Assembly: GCA_959602365.1 (NCBI GenBank)
Contig: CAUGSS010000002.1
Location: 1 to 64,000, forward strand
Source of the DNA: an uncultured Eubacteriales bacterium
GTDB taxonomy: Bacteria > Bacillota > Clostridia > Oscillospirales > Oscillospiraceae
Reading direction: 5' to 3'
Length of the DNA stretch: 64,000 bases
The translations under genes were made by a program, and so were the position numbers. Below, in pieces: positions 46,961 to 55,771 of the stretch. Each line of letters opens with the position of its first letter. The stretch's first letter is position 1. The notes beneath the pieces are model-generated. The model was not told the DNA's origin and did no database searches. It saw only the letters and a program-made list of their open reading frames with translations.

Positions 46961-48466
46961 ATGGCGTATTACTATCCGGAACCCTCCCGCACCTTCGGTG
47001 AGTATCTGCTGGTCCCCGGCTATTCCTCCGCGGAGAATGTGCCCGACGCCGTCAGCCTCAAGACCCCGCTGGTCAAGTACCGGAAGGGCCAGGAGGAGTG
47101 CCCCCTGTCCATGAATATCCCCATGGTCAGCGCGGTGATGCAGGCGGTCTCCGGGGAGAAGCTGGCCATCGCCCTGGCCAAGCAGGGCGGCGTCTCCTTT
47201 ATCTATGGCTCTCAGAGCATTGAGGACGAGGCGGCCATGATCTCCCGGGTCAAGGACTATAAGAAGGGCTTTGTCACCTCCGACTCCAACCTGTCCCCGG
47301 AGGCCACCCTGGCCGACGTGCTGGCCCTGAAGGCCAAGACCGGCCACTCCACTGTGGCCATCACTGAGGACGGCACCGCCAACGGCGTGCTGGTGGGCAT
47401 CGTGGCCAGCCGGGACTACCGGGTCAGCCGGATGAGCACCGACGTCAAGGTCAAGGAGTTTATGACCCCTCTGGAGAAGTTGGTCACCGCCCCGGACACC
47501 ACCACCCTGAAAGAGGCCAACGACATCATCTGGGACAACAAGATCAACTCCCTGCCCCTGGTGGACAGCCAGGGCCGGCTGAAATACATCGTGTTCCGCA
47601 AGGACTATGACAGCCATAAAGAGAACGTCCACGAGCTGCTGGATGCCAACAAGAGCTATGTGGTGGGCGCCGGCATCAACACCCGGGACTACGCCGAGCG
47701 GGTGCCCGCCCTGGTGGAGGCCGGCGTGGATGTGCTGGTCATCGACTCCTCCGAGGGCTACTCCGAGTGGCAGAGCCGCACCCTGAAGTGGATCCGGGAG
47801 CACTATGGCGACACCGTGAAGGTGGGCGCCGGCAACGTGGTGGACCGGGACGGCTTCCGGTTCCTGGCCGAGGCCGGGGCCGACTTCGTGAAGGTGGGCA
47901 TCGGCGGCGGCTCCATCTGCATCACCCGGGAGACCAAGGGCATCGGCCGGGGACAGGCCACCGCCGTCATCGAGGTGGCCCGGGCCCGGGACGAGTACTT
48001 CCGGGAGACCGGCGTGTATATTCCCATCTGCTCCGACGGCGGCATCGTCCACGACTACCACATCACCCTGGCCCTGGCCATGGGGGCGGATTTCGTCATG
48101 CTGGGCCGCTACTTCGCCCGCTTTGAGGAGAGCCCCTCCATGAAGGTGCGCATCAACGGCACCACCATGAAGGAGTACTGGGGCGAGGGCTCCAACCGGG
48201 CCCGCAACTGGCAGCGCTATGACCTGGGCGGGGACAGCAAACTCTCCTTTGAGGAGGGCGTGGACAGCTATGTGCCCTATGCCGGTCCCCTGGCCGACGG
48301 TGTCCAGTCCACCCTGTACAAGGTGAAGAGCACCATGTGCAACTGCGGCTGCAACTCCATCCCGGAGCTCCAGTCCAAGGCCAAGCTCACCGTGGTCTCC
48401 TCCACCAGCATCGTGGAGGGAGGCAGCCACGACGTGATGCTCCGCAGCGGCGGCAGCGGCAACTGA
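46961..48466 (+). CDS. guaB: IMP dehydrogenase (GuaB-like)
   Basis: 501 residues, ATG 46961 after AAAAAAGGAG. TIM barrel with a CBS-domain pair inserted at about 95-215 (VLVGIVASRDYRV, INSLPLVDSQGRL). The catalytic loop GIGGGSICITRETKGIGRG (near 313-331) holds the thioimidate cysteine, with ITRE instead of the common TTRI. The flap and SDGGIVHDYHITLALAMGADFVMLGRYFA (first part near 351) are as expected. It oxidises IMP to XMP with NAD+, the entry to guanine nucleotides. The C-terminus NCGCNSIPELQ differs from E. coli GuaB and matches a Clostridia/Bacteroidetes-type IMPDH variant. Confidence 0.93.
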   Translation: MAYYYPEPSRTFGEYLLVPGYSSAENVPDAVSLKTPLVKYRKGQEECPLSMNIPMVSAVMQAVSGEKLAIALAKQGGVSFIYGSQSIEDEAAMISRVKDYKKGFVTSDSNLSPEATLADVLALKAKTGHSTVAITEDGTANGVLVGIVASRDYRVSRMSTDVKVKEFMTPLEKLVTAPDTTTLKEANDIIWDNKINSLPLVDSQGRLKYIVFRKDYDSHKENVHELLDANKSYVVGAGINTRDYAERVPALVEAGVDVLVIDSSEGYSEWQSRTLKWIREHYGDTVKVGAGNVVDRDGFRFLAEAGADFVKVGIGGGSICITRETKGIGRGQATAVIEVARARDEYFRETGVYIPICSDGGIVHDYHITLALAMGADFVMLGRYFARFEESPSMKVRINGTTMKEYWGEGSNRARNWQRYDLGGDSKLSFEEGVDSYVPYAGPLADGVQSTLYKVKSTMCNCGCNSIPELQSKAKLTVVSSTSIVEGGSHDVMLRSGGSGN

Positions 48467-48535
48467 GTTTTCACATAGTTCGCCATTCCGGCGCCCCTGA
48501 CCGTCCGGGTCCGGGGCGCCTTGCCATCGGCGCAA

Positions 48536-48564
48536 TTGTGTTTTTTGCGCGGATGTGCTATGAT
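48536..48564 (+). promoter_or_regulatory. Promoter of the CxxC protein-thioesterase-pcrA operon
   Basis: TTGTGT (48536-48541), 17-base spacer, TATGAT (48559-48564). Confidence 0.65.
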
Positions 48565-48602
48565 GCATCTGTTCATTTGATTACAAAAAGGAGCGGGCCA
48601 GA

Positions 48603-49211
48603 ATGTCCAATGAATTGCGCACCTTTGCCTATATCTGCCCGGAGTGCCGGCAGATGGTCATCGCCCAGCGGGGCAGCTTTGCCCTTGCCGCCGGGGACTG
48701 TGAGATCCCCTGCCCCTGCGGCAAGTCCACTCTGCGGGTGGAGAATATGGGCAGCATGTACCACCTGAGCGTCCCCTGTGTGGCCTGCGGCCGCAACCAT
48801 GAGGTCTCCTGTCCCCAGGAGGCCCTGCTGCGCCGGAAGGCGGTGGCCCTGACCTGTAAGGCCACCGGGTTCGACAGCTGCGTGGTGGGGGAGGAGGCCG
48901 CCGTGTTTGAGGCGGCAAAGCGGATGGAGGAGAGCGCCGACGCCCTGCCCGAGCACCCGGAGCGGGAGAAGGAGGGCTTTCTCAATCCCCTGGTGATGCA
49001 GGAAGTGCTGGGGGAGGTCAAGGAGATCGCCGCCCGGGACGGCATCTCCTGCAGCTGTGGTTCCAAGCGCTGGTCGCTGGATCTGCGCTATGCCTCCATT
49101 GTGCTCCGCTGCGCCGACTGCGGCGGGGTGCTCAAGATTCCCGCCGCCGCAGATGTGGATATTGAGAACATCTGCTGTCAGTACACCCTGACCATCAAGG
49201 GGAAAAAGTGA
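48603..49211 (+). CDS. Uncharacterised zinc-ribbon-like (CxxC) protein
   Basis: 202 residues, ATG 48603 after AAAAAGGAGC. Several paired cysteines that could bind zinc: CPECRQM near 13, CPCGK near 38, CVACGRNHEVSC near 60, CSCGSKRW near 143 and CADCGG near 163. A predicted helical region lies between (90-130). The pattern suggests two zinc-ribbon modules joined by a helical linker, but I do not recognise a characterised family. The thioesterase gene starts two bases after its stop, so the genes are co-translated. Confidence 0.8.
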   Translation: MSNELRTFAYICPECRQMVIAQRGSFALAAGDCEIPCPCGKSTLRVENMGSMYHLSVPCVACGRNHEVSCPQEALLRRKAVALTCKATGFDSCVVGEEAAVFEAAKRMEESADALPEHPEREKEGFLNPLVMQEVLGEVKEIAARDGISCSCGSKRWSLDLRYASIVLRCADCGGVLKIPAAADVDIENICCQYTLTIKGKK

Positions 49212-49212
49212 T

Positions 49213-49974
49213 ATGGAATATCCAAAGATCTATGATAAGCGGGTCGTGATCAACAGCCGGGATGTGGACGGGGCGGGGGAGTGCAAAGCCTCAGCGCTGC
49301 TGGCCTATCTCCAGGACGCCTCGGCGGAACACACCAGCCTTTGCGGCTGCAGCCGCAAGGAGATGGTAGAGCGCTACAACGTGTTCTGGATGCTCACCCG
49401 CATTCGGCTGCAGCTGACCCGGCCGGTGCGCTGGCTGGAGGAGCTGACCGTGCGCACCGGCCACCGGGGGGGCAGAGGGATTCTGCTCTACCGGGACTAT
49501 GAGTTATACGCCTCCGGGGAGCAGGTGGGAGAGGCCTGCGGACTGTGGGTGCTGGCCGACCTGGACACCCGGAAACTGATGGATCTCTCCCACACTCCAA
49601 TTCCCGCCCTGACAGAGACCGCCGGAGGGCTGCTCCCCGTCATCCGACGTCTGACCGCCCTTCACCCGCCCCGGGAGATGGAGGAGGTGGAGCGGCGGCG
49701 GATGCGCTACAGCGACACCGACGTCAACGGGCATATCAACAACACCCGCTACGCCGACTTCGCCTGCGACGCCCTGGCGCTGGAGGGGAGAGGGCAGGGG
49801 ACCTTTCTCTCCGGACTGGAGATCACCTATCATGCCGAGTGCATGCCCGGGGAGGAGATCCGCATCTCCCTGGCCCAGAGGCCGGAGGGGAGCTTTGTCC
49901 ACGGAGAAGGGCCGGCTGGAGACGCCCGCTTCGACATCAGAATGGAACTTACGAGACAAGATAATGGGAAGTGA
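49213..49974 (+). CDS. Acyl-ACP thioesterase
   Basis: 253 residues. Two hot-dog folds as in PF01643 enzymes: NSRDVDGAGECKASALLAYLQD at the start (first part near 14), MLTRIRLQLTRPVRWLEEL near 60, and the second half with RMRYSDTDVNGHINNTRYADF (near 172). This contains the Asp/Asn-His catalytic elements of FatA/FatB-like thioesterases. It releases free fatty acids from acyl-ACP; the chain-length preference is unknown. Middle gene between the CxxC protein and pcrA with gaps of one and three bases. Confidence 0.92.
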   Translation: MEYPKIYDKRVVINSRDVDGAGECKASALLAYLQDASAEHTSLCGCSRKEMVERYNVFWMLTRIRLQLTRPVRWLEELTVRTGHRGGRGILLYRDYELYASGEQVGEACGLWVLADLDTRKLMDLSHTPIPALTETAGGLLPVIRRLTALHPPREMEEVERRRMRYSDTDVNGHINNTRYADFACDALALEGRGQGTFLSGLEITYHAECMPGEEIRISLAQRPEGSFVHGEGPAGDARFDIRMELTRQDNGK

Positions 49975-49977
49975 CCT

Positions 49978-52455
49978 ATGTTAGATCAAGCGAAATCCGC
50001 CCGCTTCTGTGCCGCCCGGCGGGCCGCCATCGCCCTGGACTTCGCACACCTGAACCCGGAGCAGCGGGAGGGAGTGCTGGCCACCGAGGGGCCGCTGCTG
50101 CTGTTGGCCGGGGCGGGCAGCGGAAAGACCACAGTGCTCATTCACCGGGTGGCCAATCTGATTCAATACGGCCAGGGCTCCGACTCCGATGAGGTGCCCG
50201 GCTATGTGACGGAAGATGATCTGGACTTTTTGGAGGAGTATGCCCGGCAGCCCCGGGAGGAAGGGCGCCAGCGGGCCCAGGCCCTGTGCCGTCTCCACCC
50301 GGCGGCCCCCTGGAACATCATCGCCATCACCTTCACCAACAAGGCCGCCGGAGAGCTCAAGACCCGGCTGGAGCAGATGCTGGGCCCTCAGGCCCTGGAT
50401 GTCTGGGCGGCCACCTTTCACTCCGCCTGCGTGCGCATCCTGCGCCGGGACATCGACCGGCTGGGCTTTTCCACCAGCTTCACCATCTATGACACCGACG
50501 ACTCCCTCCGGGTAATTAAGGAGGTGGAGCGGGCGCTGGAACTGGATGACAAGATGTACCCGCCCCGCAGCGTGCTCAGCCAGATCTCCCGGGCCAAGGA
50601 CGACCTGCTGCTGGCCGCCGACTTTGCCCAGTCCGCCCAAAAGAGCGGGGACTGGCGTCTGAGCCAGATCGCCCGGATCTATCAGGAGTACGAGCGCCGT
50701 CTCTGGGAGGCGGACGCTCTGGACTTTGACGACATTATTCTACATACCGTCCGGCTGCTCCAGAGCTGCGACGAGGTGCGGGAGTACTGGCAGAACAAGT
50801 TCCGCTATGTGCTCATCGACGAGTACCAGGACACCAACCATCTCCAATACCTGCTGGCCGCCCTGCTGGCGGGGAAGTGGGAGAACATCTGCGTGGTGGG
50901 AGACGACGACCAGTCCATCTACCGCTTCCGGGGGGCCACCATCGAGAACATCCTCTCCTTTGAGGAGCAGTACCGGGGTGCCCGGGTGATCCGGCTGGAA
51001 CAGAACTACCGCTCCACCGAGAACATCCTGGAGGCCGCCAACGCGGTGATCCAGAACAACACCGCCCGGAAGGGAAAACACCTCTGGACCTCCCACAAGG
51101 AGGGCGACCCCATCCAGGTCTACACCGCCATGAATGAGAGCGACGAGGCCCAGTATGTGGCCTCCCGGATCATCGCCGGGGTCTCCCAGGGGGGGAGCTG
51201 GAACGACTATGCGGTGCTCTACCGGATGAACGCCCAGTCCAACCAGCTGGAATACGCCTTCAAGCGCAACGGCATCCCCTATGTGGTCTACGGCGGCACC
51301 AAGTTCTTCGACCGCGCTGAGGTCAAGGACATGCTGGCCTATCTCTGCGTCATCCACAACCCCGCCGACGACCTGCGCCTCAAGCGGATCATCAACACCC
51401 CCACCCGGGGCATCGGAGCCAGGACGGTGGAGCTGGCGGAGGAGGTGGCCCGACAGGCGGGAGAGCCGCTCTATCAGGTGATCCTGCATGCCCGGGACTA
51501 TCCCCCGCTGGTCAAGCATGCGGCAAAACTGGCGGCGTTCACCAATCTGATCGAGTCCCTGCGGCGGCAGGCGGAGGAATTGGACCTGTTGGAATTTTAT
51601 GACCAGGTGGTGGCCGCCACCGGCTATATCACCGCCCTGGAGGCCAAGGACACCGTGGAGAACCGCACCCGGATTGAAAATGTTCAGGAGTTGAAGTCCT
51701 CGATACAGGGCTATCTGGAAAATGCGGAGGAGGCCAGCTTGGGCGGCTTCTTGGACGAGGTATCCCTGTATACCGATCTGGACAGCCGGGATCCCGACGA
51801 GAAGTGCGTTACCATGATGACCATTCACTCCTCCAAGGGGCTGGAGTTCCCCAATGTCTTCCTGGTGGGGATGGAGGAGACCATCTTCCCGGGCACCCGG
51901 GCCATCGGAGAGCGGGAGGAGATGGAGGAGGAGCGGCGGCTGTGCTATGTGGCCATCACCCGGGCCAAGCGGCAGCTCTTCCTGACCTGTGCCGCCCAGC
52001 GGATGCTCTTCGGCCGCACCAACACTAACCGGCCCTCCCGTTTTATCTCCGAGATCCCGGAGGAGTACCTGGAGAAGTCGGGCCGCAGTCTCTACGACCA
52101 GACCCGGGAGTACGGCGGCAGCTGGCGGGACTCCTCCTGGGGCCGGGGTGACGGCATGGAGCGCACCGCCCCCCGACGGGAGGGCGGCGGCTATACCCGT
52201 CCCGGCGCCGGGGAGGAGCGCCCGCGCCGGAAGGTGTCCTATGGGACGGCCACGGTGGGCTCTGCCCGGATGACCGGCGGCAAGGTGGACCTCCAGAAGG
52301 GGGAGATGGTGACCCACGACGCCTTTGGGCAGGGTATGGTCATCTCGGTCACCCCCATGGGAGGGGACGCCCTGCTGGAGATTGCCTTCGACAACGTGGG
52401 CACCAAGCGGCTGATGTATAAGTCCGCCTCCGCCCACCTGAAGAAAAACGGATAA
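49978..52455 (+). CDS. pcrA: UvrD/PcrA-type DNA helicase
   Basis: 825 residues. SF1A motifs in order: Q motif LNPEQREGV near 24, Walker A LAGAGSGKTT near 43, AITFTNKAA near 119, Walker B LIDEYQDTNHLQYL near 280, GDDDQSIYRFRGA near 311, LEQNYRST near 340, and MTIHSSKGLEFPNVF near 614. About 50 extra residues (acidic, Arg/Glu-rich) sit between Walker A and motif Ia. The C-terminal GEMVTHDAFGQGMVI... is the Tudor-like RNA polymerase-binding module of PcrA. The role is repair, rolling-circle replication and removal of stalled polymerase. Last gene of its operon. Confidence 0.95.
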   Translation: MLDQAKSARFCAARRAAIALDFAHLNPEQREGVLATEGPLLLLAGAGSGKTTVLIHRVANLIQYGQGSDSDEVPGYVTEDDLDFLEEYARQPREEGRQRAQALCRLHPAAPWNIIAITFTNKAAGELKTRLEQMLGPQALDVWAATFHSACVRILRRDIDRLGFSTSFTIYDTDDSLRVIKEVERALELDDKMYPPRSVLSQISRAKDDLLLAADFAQSAQKSGDWRLSQIARIYQEYERRLWEADALDFDDIILHTVRLLQSCDEVREYWQNKFRYVLIDEYQDTNHLQYLLAALLAGKWENICVVGDDDQSIYRFRGATIENILSFEEQYRGARVIRLEQNYRSTENILEAANAVIQNNTARKGKHLWTSHKEGDPIQVYTAMNESDEAQYVASRIIAGVSQGGSWNDYAVLYRMNAQSNQLEYAFKRNGIPYVVYGGTKFFDRAEVKDMLAYLCVIHNPADDLRLKRIINTPTRGIGARTVELAEEVARQAGEPLYQVILHARDYPPLVKHAAKLAAFTNLIESLRRQAEELDLLEFYDQVVAATGYITALEAKDTVENRTRIENVQELKSSIQGYLENAEEASLGGFLDEVSLYTDLDSRDPDEKCVTMMTIHSSKGLEFPNVFLVGMEETIFPGTRAIGEREEMEEERRLCYVAITRAKRQLFLTCAAQRMLFGRTNTNRPSRFISEIPEEYLEKSGRSLYDQTREYGGSWRDSSWGRGDGMERTAPRREGGGYTRPGAGEERPRRKVSYGTATVGSARMTGGKVDLQKGEMVTHDAFGQGMVISVTPMGGDALLEIAFDNVGTKRLMYKSASAHLKKNG

Positions 52456-52740
52456 ATGCTTCTCGAAAATGCTGCGCATTTTCGAGAGGGGAAGCAGCCT
52501 GCTGCAGCGCACTTCGTTGTCGCAAGCTGCGTATCGTTTGCCCGGCCGCCCGCGGCCGGGCGCATTCACTCCGCTGCTCCTCCTCTCCCAACCGCGACCG
52601 CTTTGCTGGGTCACGGTTGGGTCCCCATTGCTCGCACGTTTGCAGGCTGAGCAGTCAAAATTCCGAGGCGCATGTCCTCGGAATTTTGAATATTGCACCT
52701 TATTTCGCCGTCTGCGGACGGCGAAACTCTGCCGAGGGCT
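52456..52740 (+). repeat. Hairpin-rich repeat, copy A
   Basis: No gene. Ordered hairpins: TCTCGAAAATG/CATTTTCGAGA (52461-52487); GCCCGGCCG/CGGCCGGGC (52540-52561); CCCAACCG/CGGTTGGG (52587-52621); a perfect 14-bp stem with loop CGCATGT (52655-52689); and TTTCGCCGTC-TGCG-GACGGCGAAA (52703-52726) followed by CTCTGC. The same order of conserved loops and flanks occurs in copy B (53377-53660). It directly follows pcrA, and the first hairpin may serve as its terminator. Confidence 0.6.
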
Positions 52741-52889
52741 CCTTCCTATGCAGAACAATCTTCTTCCCTTTCATAACGATAGCATTTTTCAGTGGAATAA
52801 AAATAACATAAAATATATTTATGTTAAATTACCACATAAAATCCTCCGGCCCGGGCATACTGTCCCCGAGACCAATGGAGGTGGAGGGA
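52741..52889. other. AT-rich promoter region of the small helical protein gene
   Basis: Between repeat copy A and ATG 52890. Strongly AT-rich from 52765 to 52845, with several TATA-like runs and no single convincing -35/-10 pair. The immediate leader is GC-rich again. Confidence 0.4.
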
Positions 52890-53324
52890 ATGATCGAACA
52901 GGATACCATCCGGCTGCTGCGGGAGTGTGACGCCGGGGTGCAGATGGGGACGGAGTCCATCCAGCAGGTGCTGCCCCGGGTGGAGTCAGGGACGCTGAAG
53001 CAGCGCCTGGAGAAGTGCCGGGCGGAGCACCAGAAGCTGAGCGGGGAGATCCACGGCCTGCTGGACCGCTATCAGGACGAGGGCAAGGAGCCGCCCCTGA
53101 TGGCCAAGGGGATGTCCTGGGCCAAGACCAATCTGCTGCTGGCGGCGGATGGCAACGACAGCCGGATCGCCGGCCTGATGACTGACGGCTGCAACATGGG
53201 GGTCAAGTCCCTGAACAAGTACCTGAACCAGTACGAGGCGGCCCAGGAGCGGGTCAAGGACATCGCCAAGCGGCTGATCCAGCTGGAGGAACAGCTGGCG
53301 GTGGATCTGCGGGATTTTTTGTGA
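52890..53324 (+). CDS. Small all-helical protein (DUF2383/ferritin-like four-helix bundle?)
   Basis: 144 residues from ATG 52890, eight bases after GGAGG; the frame extends 23 codons upstream without a better site. It is fully helical by eye: four amphipathic helices at about 3-35, 38-65, 75-115 and 118-144, with no membrane segment. The pattern IRLLRECDAGVQMGTESIQQVLP... suits the DUF2383-type helical bundle class, but the match is weak. The gene lies alone between two copies of the hairpin repeat. No function can be claimed. Confidence 0.7.
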   Translation: MIEQDTIRLLRECDAGVQMGTESIQQVLPRVESGTLKQRLEKCRAEHQKLSGEIHGLLDRYQDEGKEPPLMAKGMSWAKTNLLLAADGNDSRIAGLMTDGCNMGVKSLNKYLNQYEAAQERVKDIAKRLIQLEEQLAVDLRDFL

Positions 53325-53344
53325 GGCCATAGACGCATTAGACA

Positions 53345-53371
53345 GGGCCCAGGCGCGCCGCGCCTGGGCCC
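53345..53371 (+). terminator. Possible terminator of the helical protein gene
   Basis: Perfect 12-bp GGGCCCAGGCGC/GCGCCTGGGCCC with a three-base loop, 20 bases after the stop. No T-run follows, so termination would be inefficient or Rho-linked. Confidence 0.45.
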
Positions 53372-53376
53372 TCAGT

Positions 53377-53660
53377 CTGTCGAAAAAGGTGCGCCTTTTT
53401 CGACAGAGGAGAATGCGCGCCATGCAGGGCTCGATTGCTTACGCAAAAGTCGCCCTGCATGGCGCGTGAGCCCGAACTTGAAAGGCGCCAGTGGCGTCTT
53501 TCCGGGCGAGTGGGAAACACTGGAACGAATGGGTCATTTTCGAGGCGCATGTCCCTGAAAATGACGTAATTTCATTTTCTTCCGTCCTCAGCACATTGGA
53601 TTGCCTTTGGCGATGATTTGTGGATTGCAGCCTGCGGGCTGCGGAGGACGAAATTCTGCG
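53377..53660 (+). repeat. Hairpin-rich repeat, copy B
   Basis: No gene. CTGTCGAAAAAGG-TGCG-CCTTTTTCGACAG (53377-53406, 13 bp perfect); a 15-bp stem (53416-53430 with 53452-53466); AAAGGCGCC/GGCGTCTTT (53481-53501); GTCATTTTC...GAAAATGAC around GAGGCGCATGTCC (53533-53565); and CGTCCTC/GAGGACG enclosing GCAGCC-TGCG-GGCTGC (53583-53650), followed by AAATTCTGC. Loops and flanks match copy A while most stem sequences differ. Confidence 0.6.
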
Positions 53661-53675
53661 AAACTGCTTATCCTG

Positions 53676-54128
53676 TTATTCCGATCGTTGATTGACACGC
53701 TGAGGGTCCGGGCCGTCGAACAGCGCCCCCTCCAGCCAAAGGATGTCCCCGATGGGGATGCGCACGCCGTCCTGGGCGACCAGTTCCCCGGCCCCCTCGT
53801 CCACCCGCCGGAGCCGGATGGGAGCGCGGGCATATTTGCCCCCCTCCTTGCGCCCGTCGGGGAGGAAGTAGGTGACCGTGACCTCCGGCGCCGTCCCGGC
53901 CCGATCCCGGAGCAGCCGGAGCCTGGCGTCCAGCGCCGCCCGGGCGTCCTCCCCCAGCTCGATCCGCTGTTGGGTCAGCCGGGCCGCCTCGCCGATCTCC
54001 CCCTCAAACCCGGCCAGAGCCCGGAAGGCGGCAAACTGGGCCGCCCGCTTTTCCCGCTCCATTCGCTCATGCCGGAGCGGAAAGGGATAAGGGGTGTTGA
54101 GGATGTCGTCGTAGTCCTTTCGTTTCAT
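53676..54128 (-). CDS. YolD-like protein
   Basis: 150 residues; ATG 54128 after GGAGGCG. N-terminal YDDILNTPYPFPLRHERM and RAAQFAAFRALAGFEGEI are the hallmark of the YolD-like family, followed by a coiled segment and a small beta-rich C-terminal half (VTVTYFLPDGRKEGGKY). YolD-like genes typically sit next to Y-family polymerases of the UvrX/YqjW kind, as here. They are thought to aid translesion synthesis, perhaps in the way UmuD' does. It is downstream of the polymerase gene with 181 bases between, which hold no further ORF. Confidence 0.88.
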   Translation of the reverse strand: MKRKDYDDILNTPYPFPLRHERMEREKRAAQFAAFRALAGFEGEIGEAARLTQQRIELGEDARAALDARLRLLRDRAGTAPEVTVTYFLPDGRKEGGKYARAPIRLRRVDEGAGELVAQDGVRIPIGDILWLEGALFDGPDPQRVNQRSE

Positions 54129-54309
54129 CAAATCGCCTCCGCGCCGCCCCCCTGGGGCCTTCGCCCGTTCAGGCGGTTCCCCGTGCCGCTTTCAGCCGGA
54201 AAGCTCCGGCGGCGGAATCCAGGCGGCCCACGCTATCTGAGCGCCTTGCCGGTCCCGCCGGGGCGGACTGCCGCTGGCGGGCCGATACCGGGGCCGTTTT
54301 GTCATCGGC

Positions 54310-55731
54310 TCAGGCCCGGTGCCCGCCGATCTGCCGGTTGCGCTGCTGGCCGGTGGCCCCCTCCTGGAAATTCAGCCCCTTGAGGATGGCATTCTTCCCG
54401 TACTTCCGCCGGATCTCCAGCACCGCCTCCTGCCGCCGCCGCTCCCGGGTCTGTCCGGCCTCCTCCTCCGAGCGGCGGCGGACCTGCTCCTCCGGGTCGG
54501 AGAACAGGTCCAGCTGATCCGCCCCGCCGGGTTCGGCCTCCCCCTCGGGCAGCACCCGGCAGGCCGTCAGGGAGAGCCGCCGGACCAGCAGTCCGGGCTG
54601 GACGATCCGGTCGAAGAGCTCGGTGGCCGCCTCCAGGATGGCCCGGGCGGAGGCGGTGGGGATGGAGAGGTGCTGGGTGCCGTGGGCGTGCTCCGGGACC
54701 GCCCGGCCGTGCCGATCCCGGACGACCGGCCCGCGATAGGCCGCCCGGCCCTCGGGGGTGTCCAGGCTGGTGCGGTCGTAGCCCACGGTGAGGGCGATCT
54801 GGTCGGTCACCCGCCCCTGTTCCAGCAGATCCAGCGCCAGCTGGTCTGCCATTTCCCGGGCCACCACCCGGGCCTGCTCCACCGGGTAGGGCCGGGGGAG
54901 CACCTGGCCGGAGCCCAGGCTGTGGGCGTCGGGCCGGTAGGCCTTGATGTCCCGGAGGGTACAGTTCTCCCAGCCCCAGGCGTGGTCAATCAGCAGCTCG
55001 GCGTTGACGCCGAACAGCCGGAACAGCAGCTCCTGGCTGTGCCAGGCGCCGGGCGGGGCCAGGGAACACCGGGCGATGTCTCCCATGGTGTACAGGCCGT
55101 AGGCCTCCAGCTTCCGGGCGTACCCCCGGCCCACCCGCCAGAAGTCGGTCAGGGGCCGGTGGTCCCAGAGGGCGCGGCGGTAGCCCAGCGCGTCCAGCTG
55201 GGCGATGCGGGCCCCGCGCTCGTCCGGCGGCAGGCGCTTGGCCACGATGTCCATGGCCACCTTGGCCAGATACAGGTTGGTCCCGATCCCCGCCGTGGCG
55301 GTGATGCCGGTGGCGGTGAACACGTCCAGGAGGATTTTCTGGGCCATCTCCCGGGGGGAGAGGCCGCTGGCGGCCAGGTAGCCGGTGATGTCCAGGAACA
55401 CCTCGTCGATGGAGTAGACGTGGATGTCCTCCGGGGCCGCGTAGCGCAGATAGATGCCGTAGATCCGGGCGGAGTACTCCATATAGAGCCGCATTCGGGG
55501 CCGGGCGGTGATGAAGTGAAGGTTTGGCGGGATCTCAAACACCCGGCAGCGGTTCTTGACCCCCAGGGCCTTCAGGCTGGGGCTCACCGCCAGACAGATG
55601 GTCTTTTCCGTCCGGTCCGGGTCGGCCACCACCAGATTTGCGGTCAGTGGGTCCAGCCCCCGCTCCACGCACTCCACCGAGGCGTAGAAGGACTTCAGGT
55701 CGATACAGAGATAGGTCCGTTGTCCGGCCAT
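54310..55731 (-). CDS. Y-family DNA polymerase (UmuC/UvrX-like)
   Basis: 473 residues from ATG 55731 (AGGTGA at five bases). Palm motif LCIDLKSFYASVECVERG with the first catalytic Asp, IDEVFLDITGY with the second acidic pair (near 104), and GIGTNLYLAKVAMDIVAKR near 143. A little-finger domain is followed by a clamp-binding QLDLF near 413. Length exceeds DinB (about 350-400) and fits the UmuC/YqjW/UvrX branch. It bypasses DNA lesions at the cost of mutations. A LexA box overlaps its transcription start, so it is SOS-induced. Paired with the yolD-like gene downstream. Confidence 0.93.
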   Translation of the reverse strand: MAGQRTYLCIDLKSFYASVECVERGLDPLTANLVVADPDRTEKTICLAVSPSLKALGVKNRCRVFEIPPNLHFITARPRMRLYMEYSARIYGIYLRYAAPEDIHVYSIDEVFLDITGYLAASGLSPREMAQKILLDVFTATGITATAGIGTNLYLAKVAMDIVAKRLPPDERGARIAQLDALGYRRALWDHRPLTDFWRVGRGYARKLEAYGLYTMGDIARCSLAPPGAWHSQELLFRLFGVNAELLIDHAWGWENCTLRDIKAYRPDAHSLGSGQVLPRPYPVEQARVVAREMADQLALDLLEQGRVTDQIALTVGYDRTSLDTPEGRAAYRGPVVRDRHGRAVPEHAHGTQHLSIPTASARAILEAATELFDRIVQPGLLVRRLSLTACRVLPEGEAEPGGADQLDLFSDPEEQVRRRSEEEAGQTRERRRQEAVLEIRRKYGKNAILKGLNFQEGATGQQRNRQIGGHRA

Positions 55732-55753
55732 AACGGTCACCTCACACAAAATA

Positions 55754-55765
55754 GAACAAATGTTC
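55754..55765 (-). promoter_or_regulatory. LexA (SOS) box
   Basis: GAACAAATGTTC, an exact GAAC-N4-GTTC Gram-positive LexA/DinR site. It lies at the predicted transcription start, 23 bases before the polymerase ATG. Confidence 0.88.
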
Positions 55766-55771
55766 TAATTT

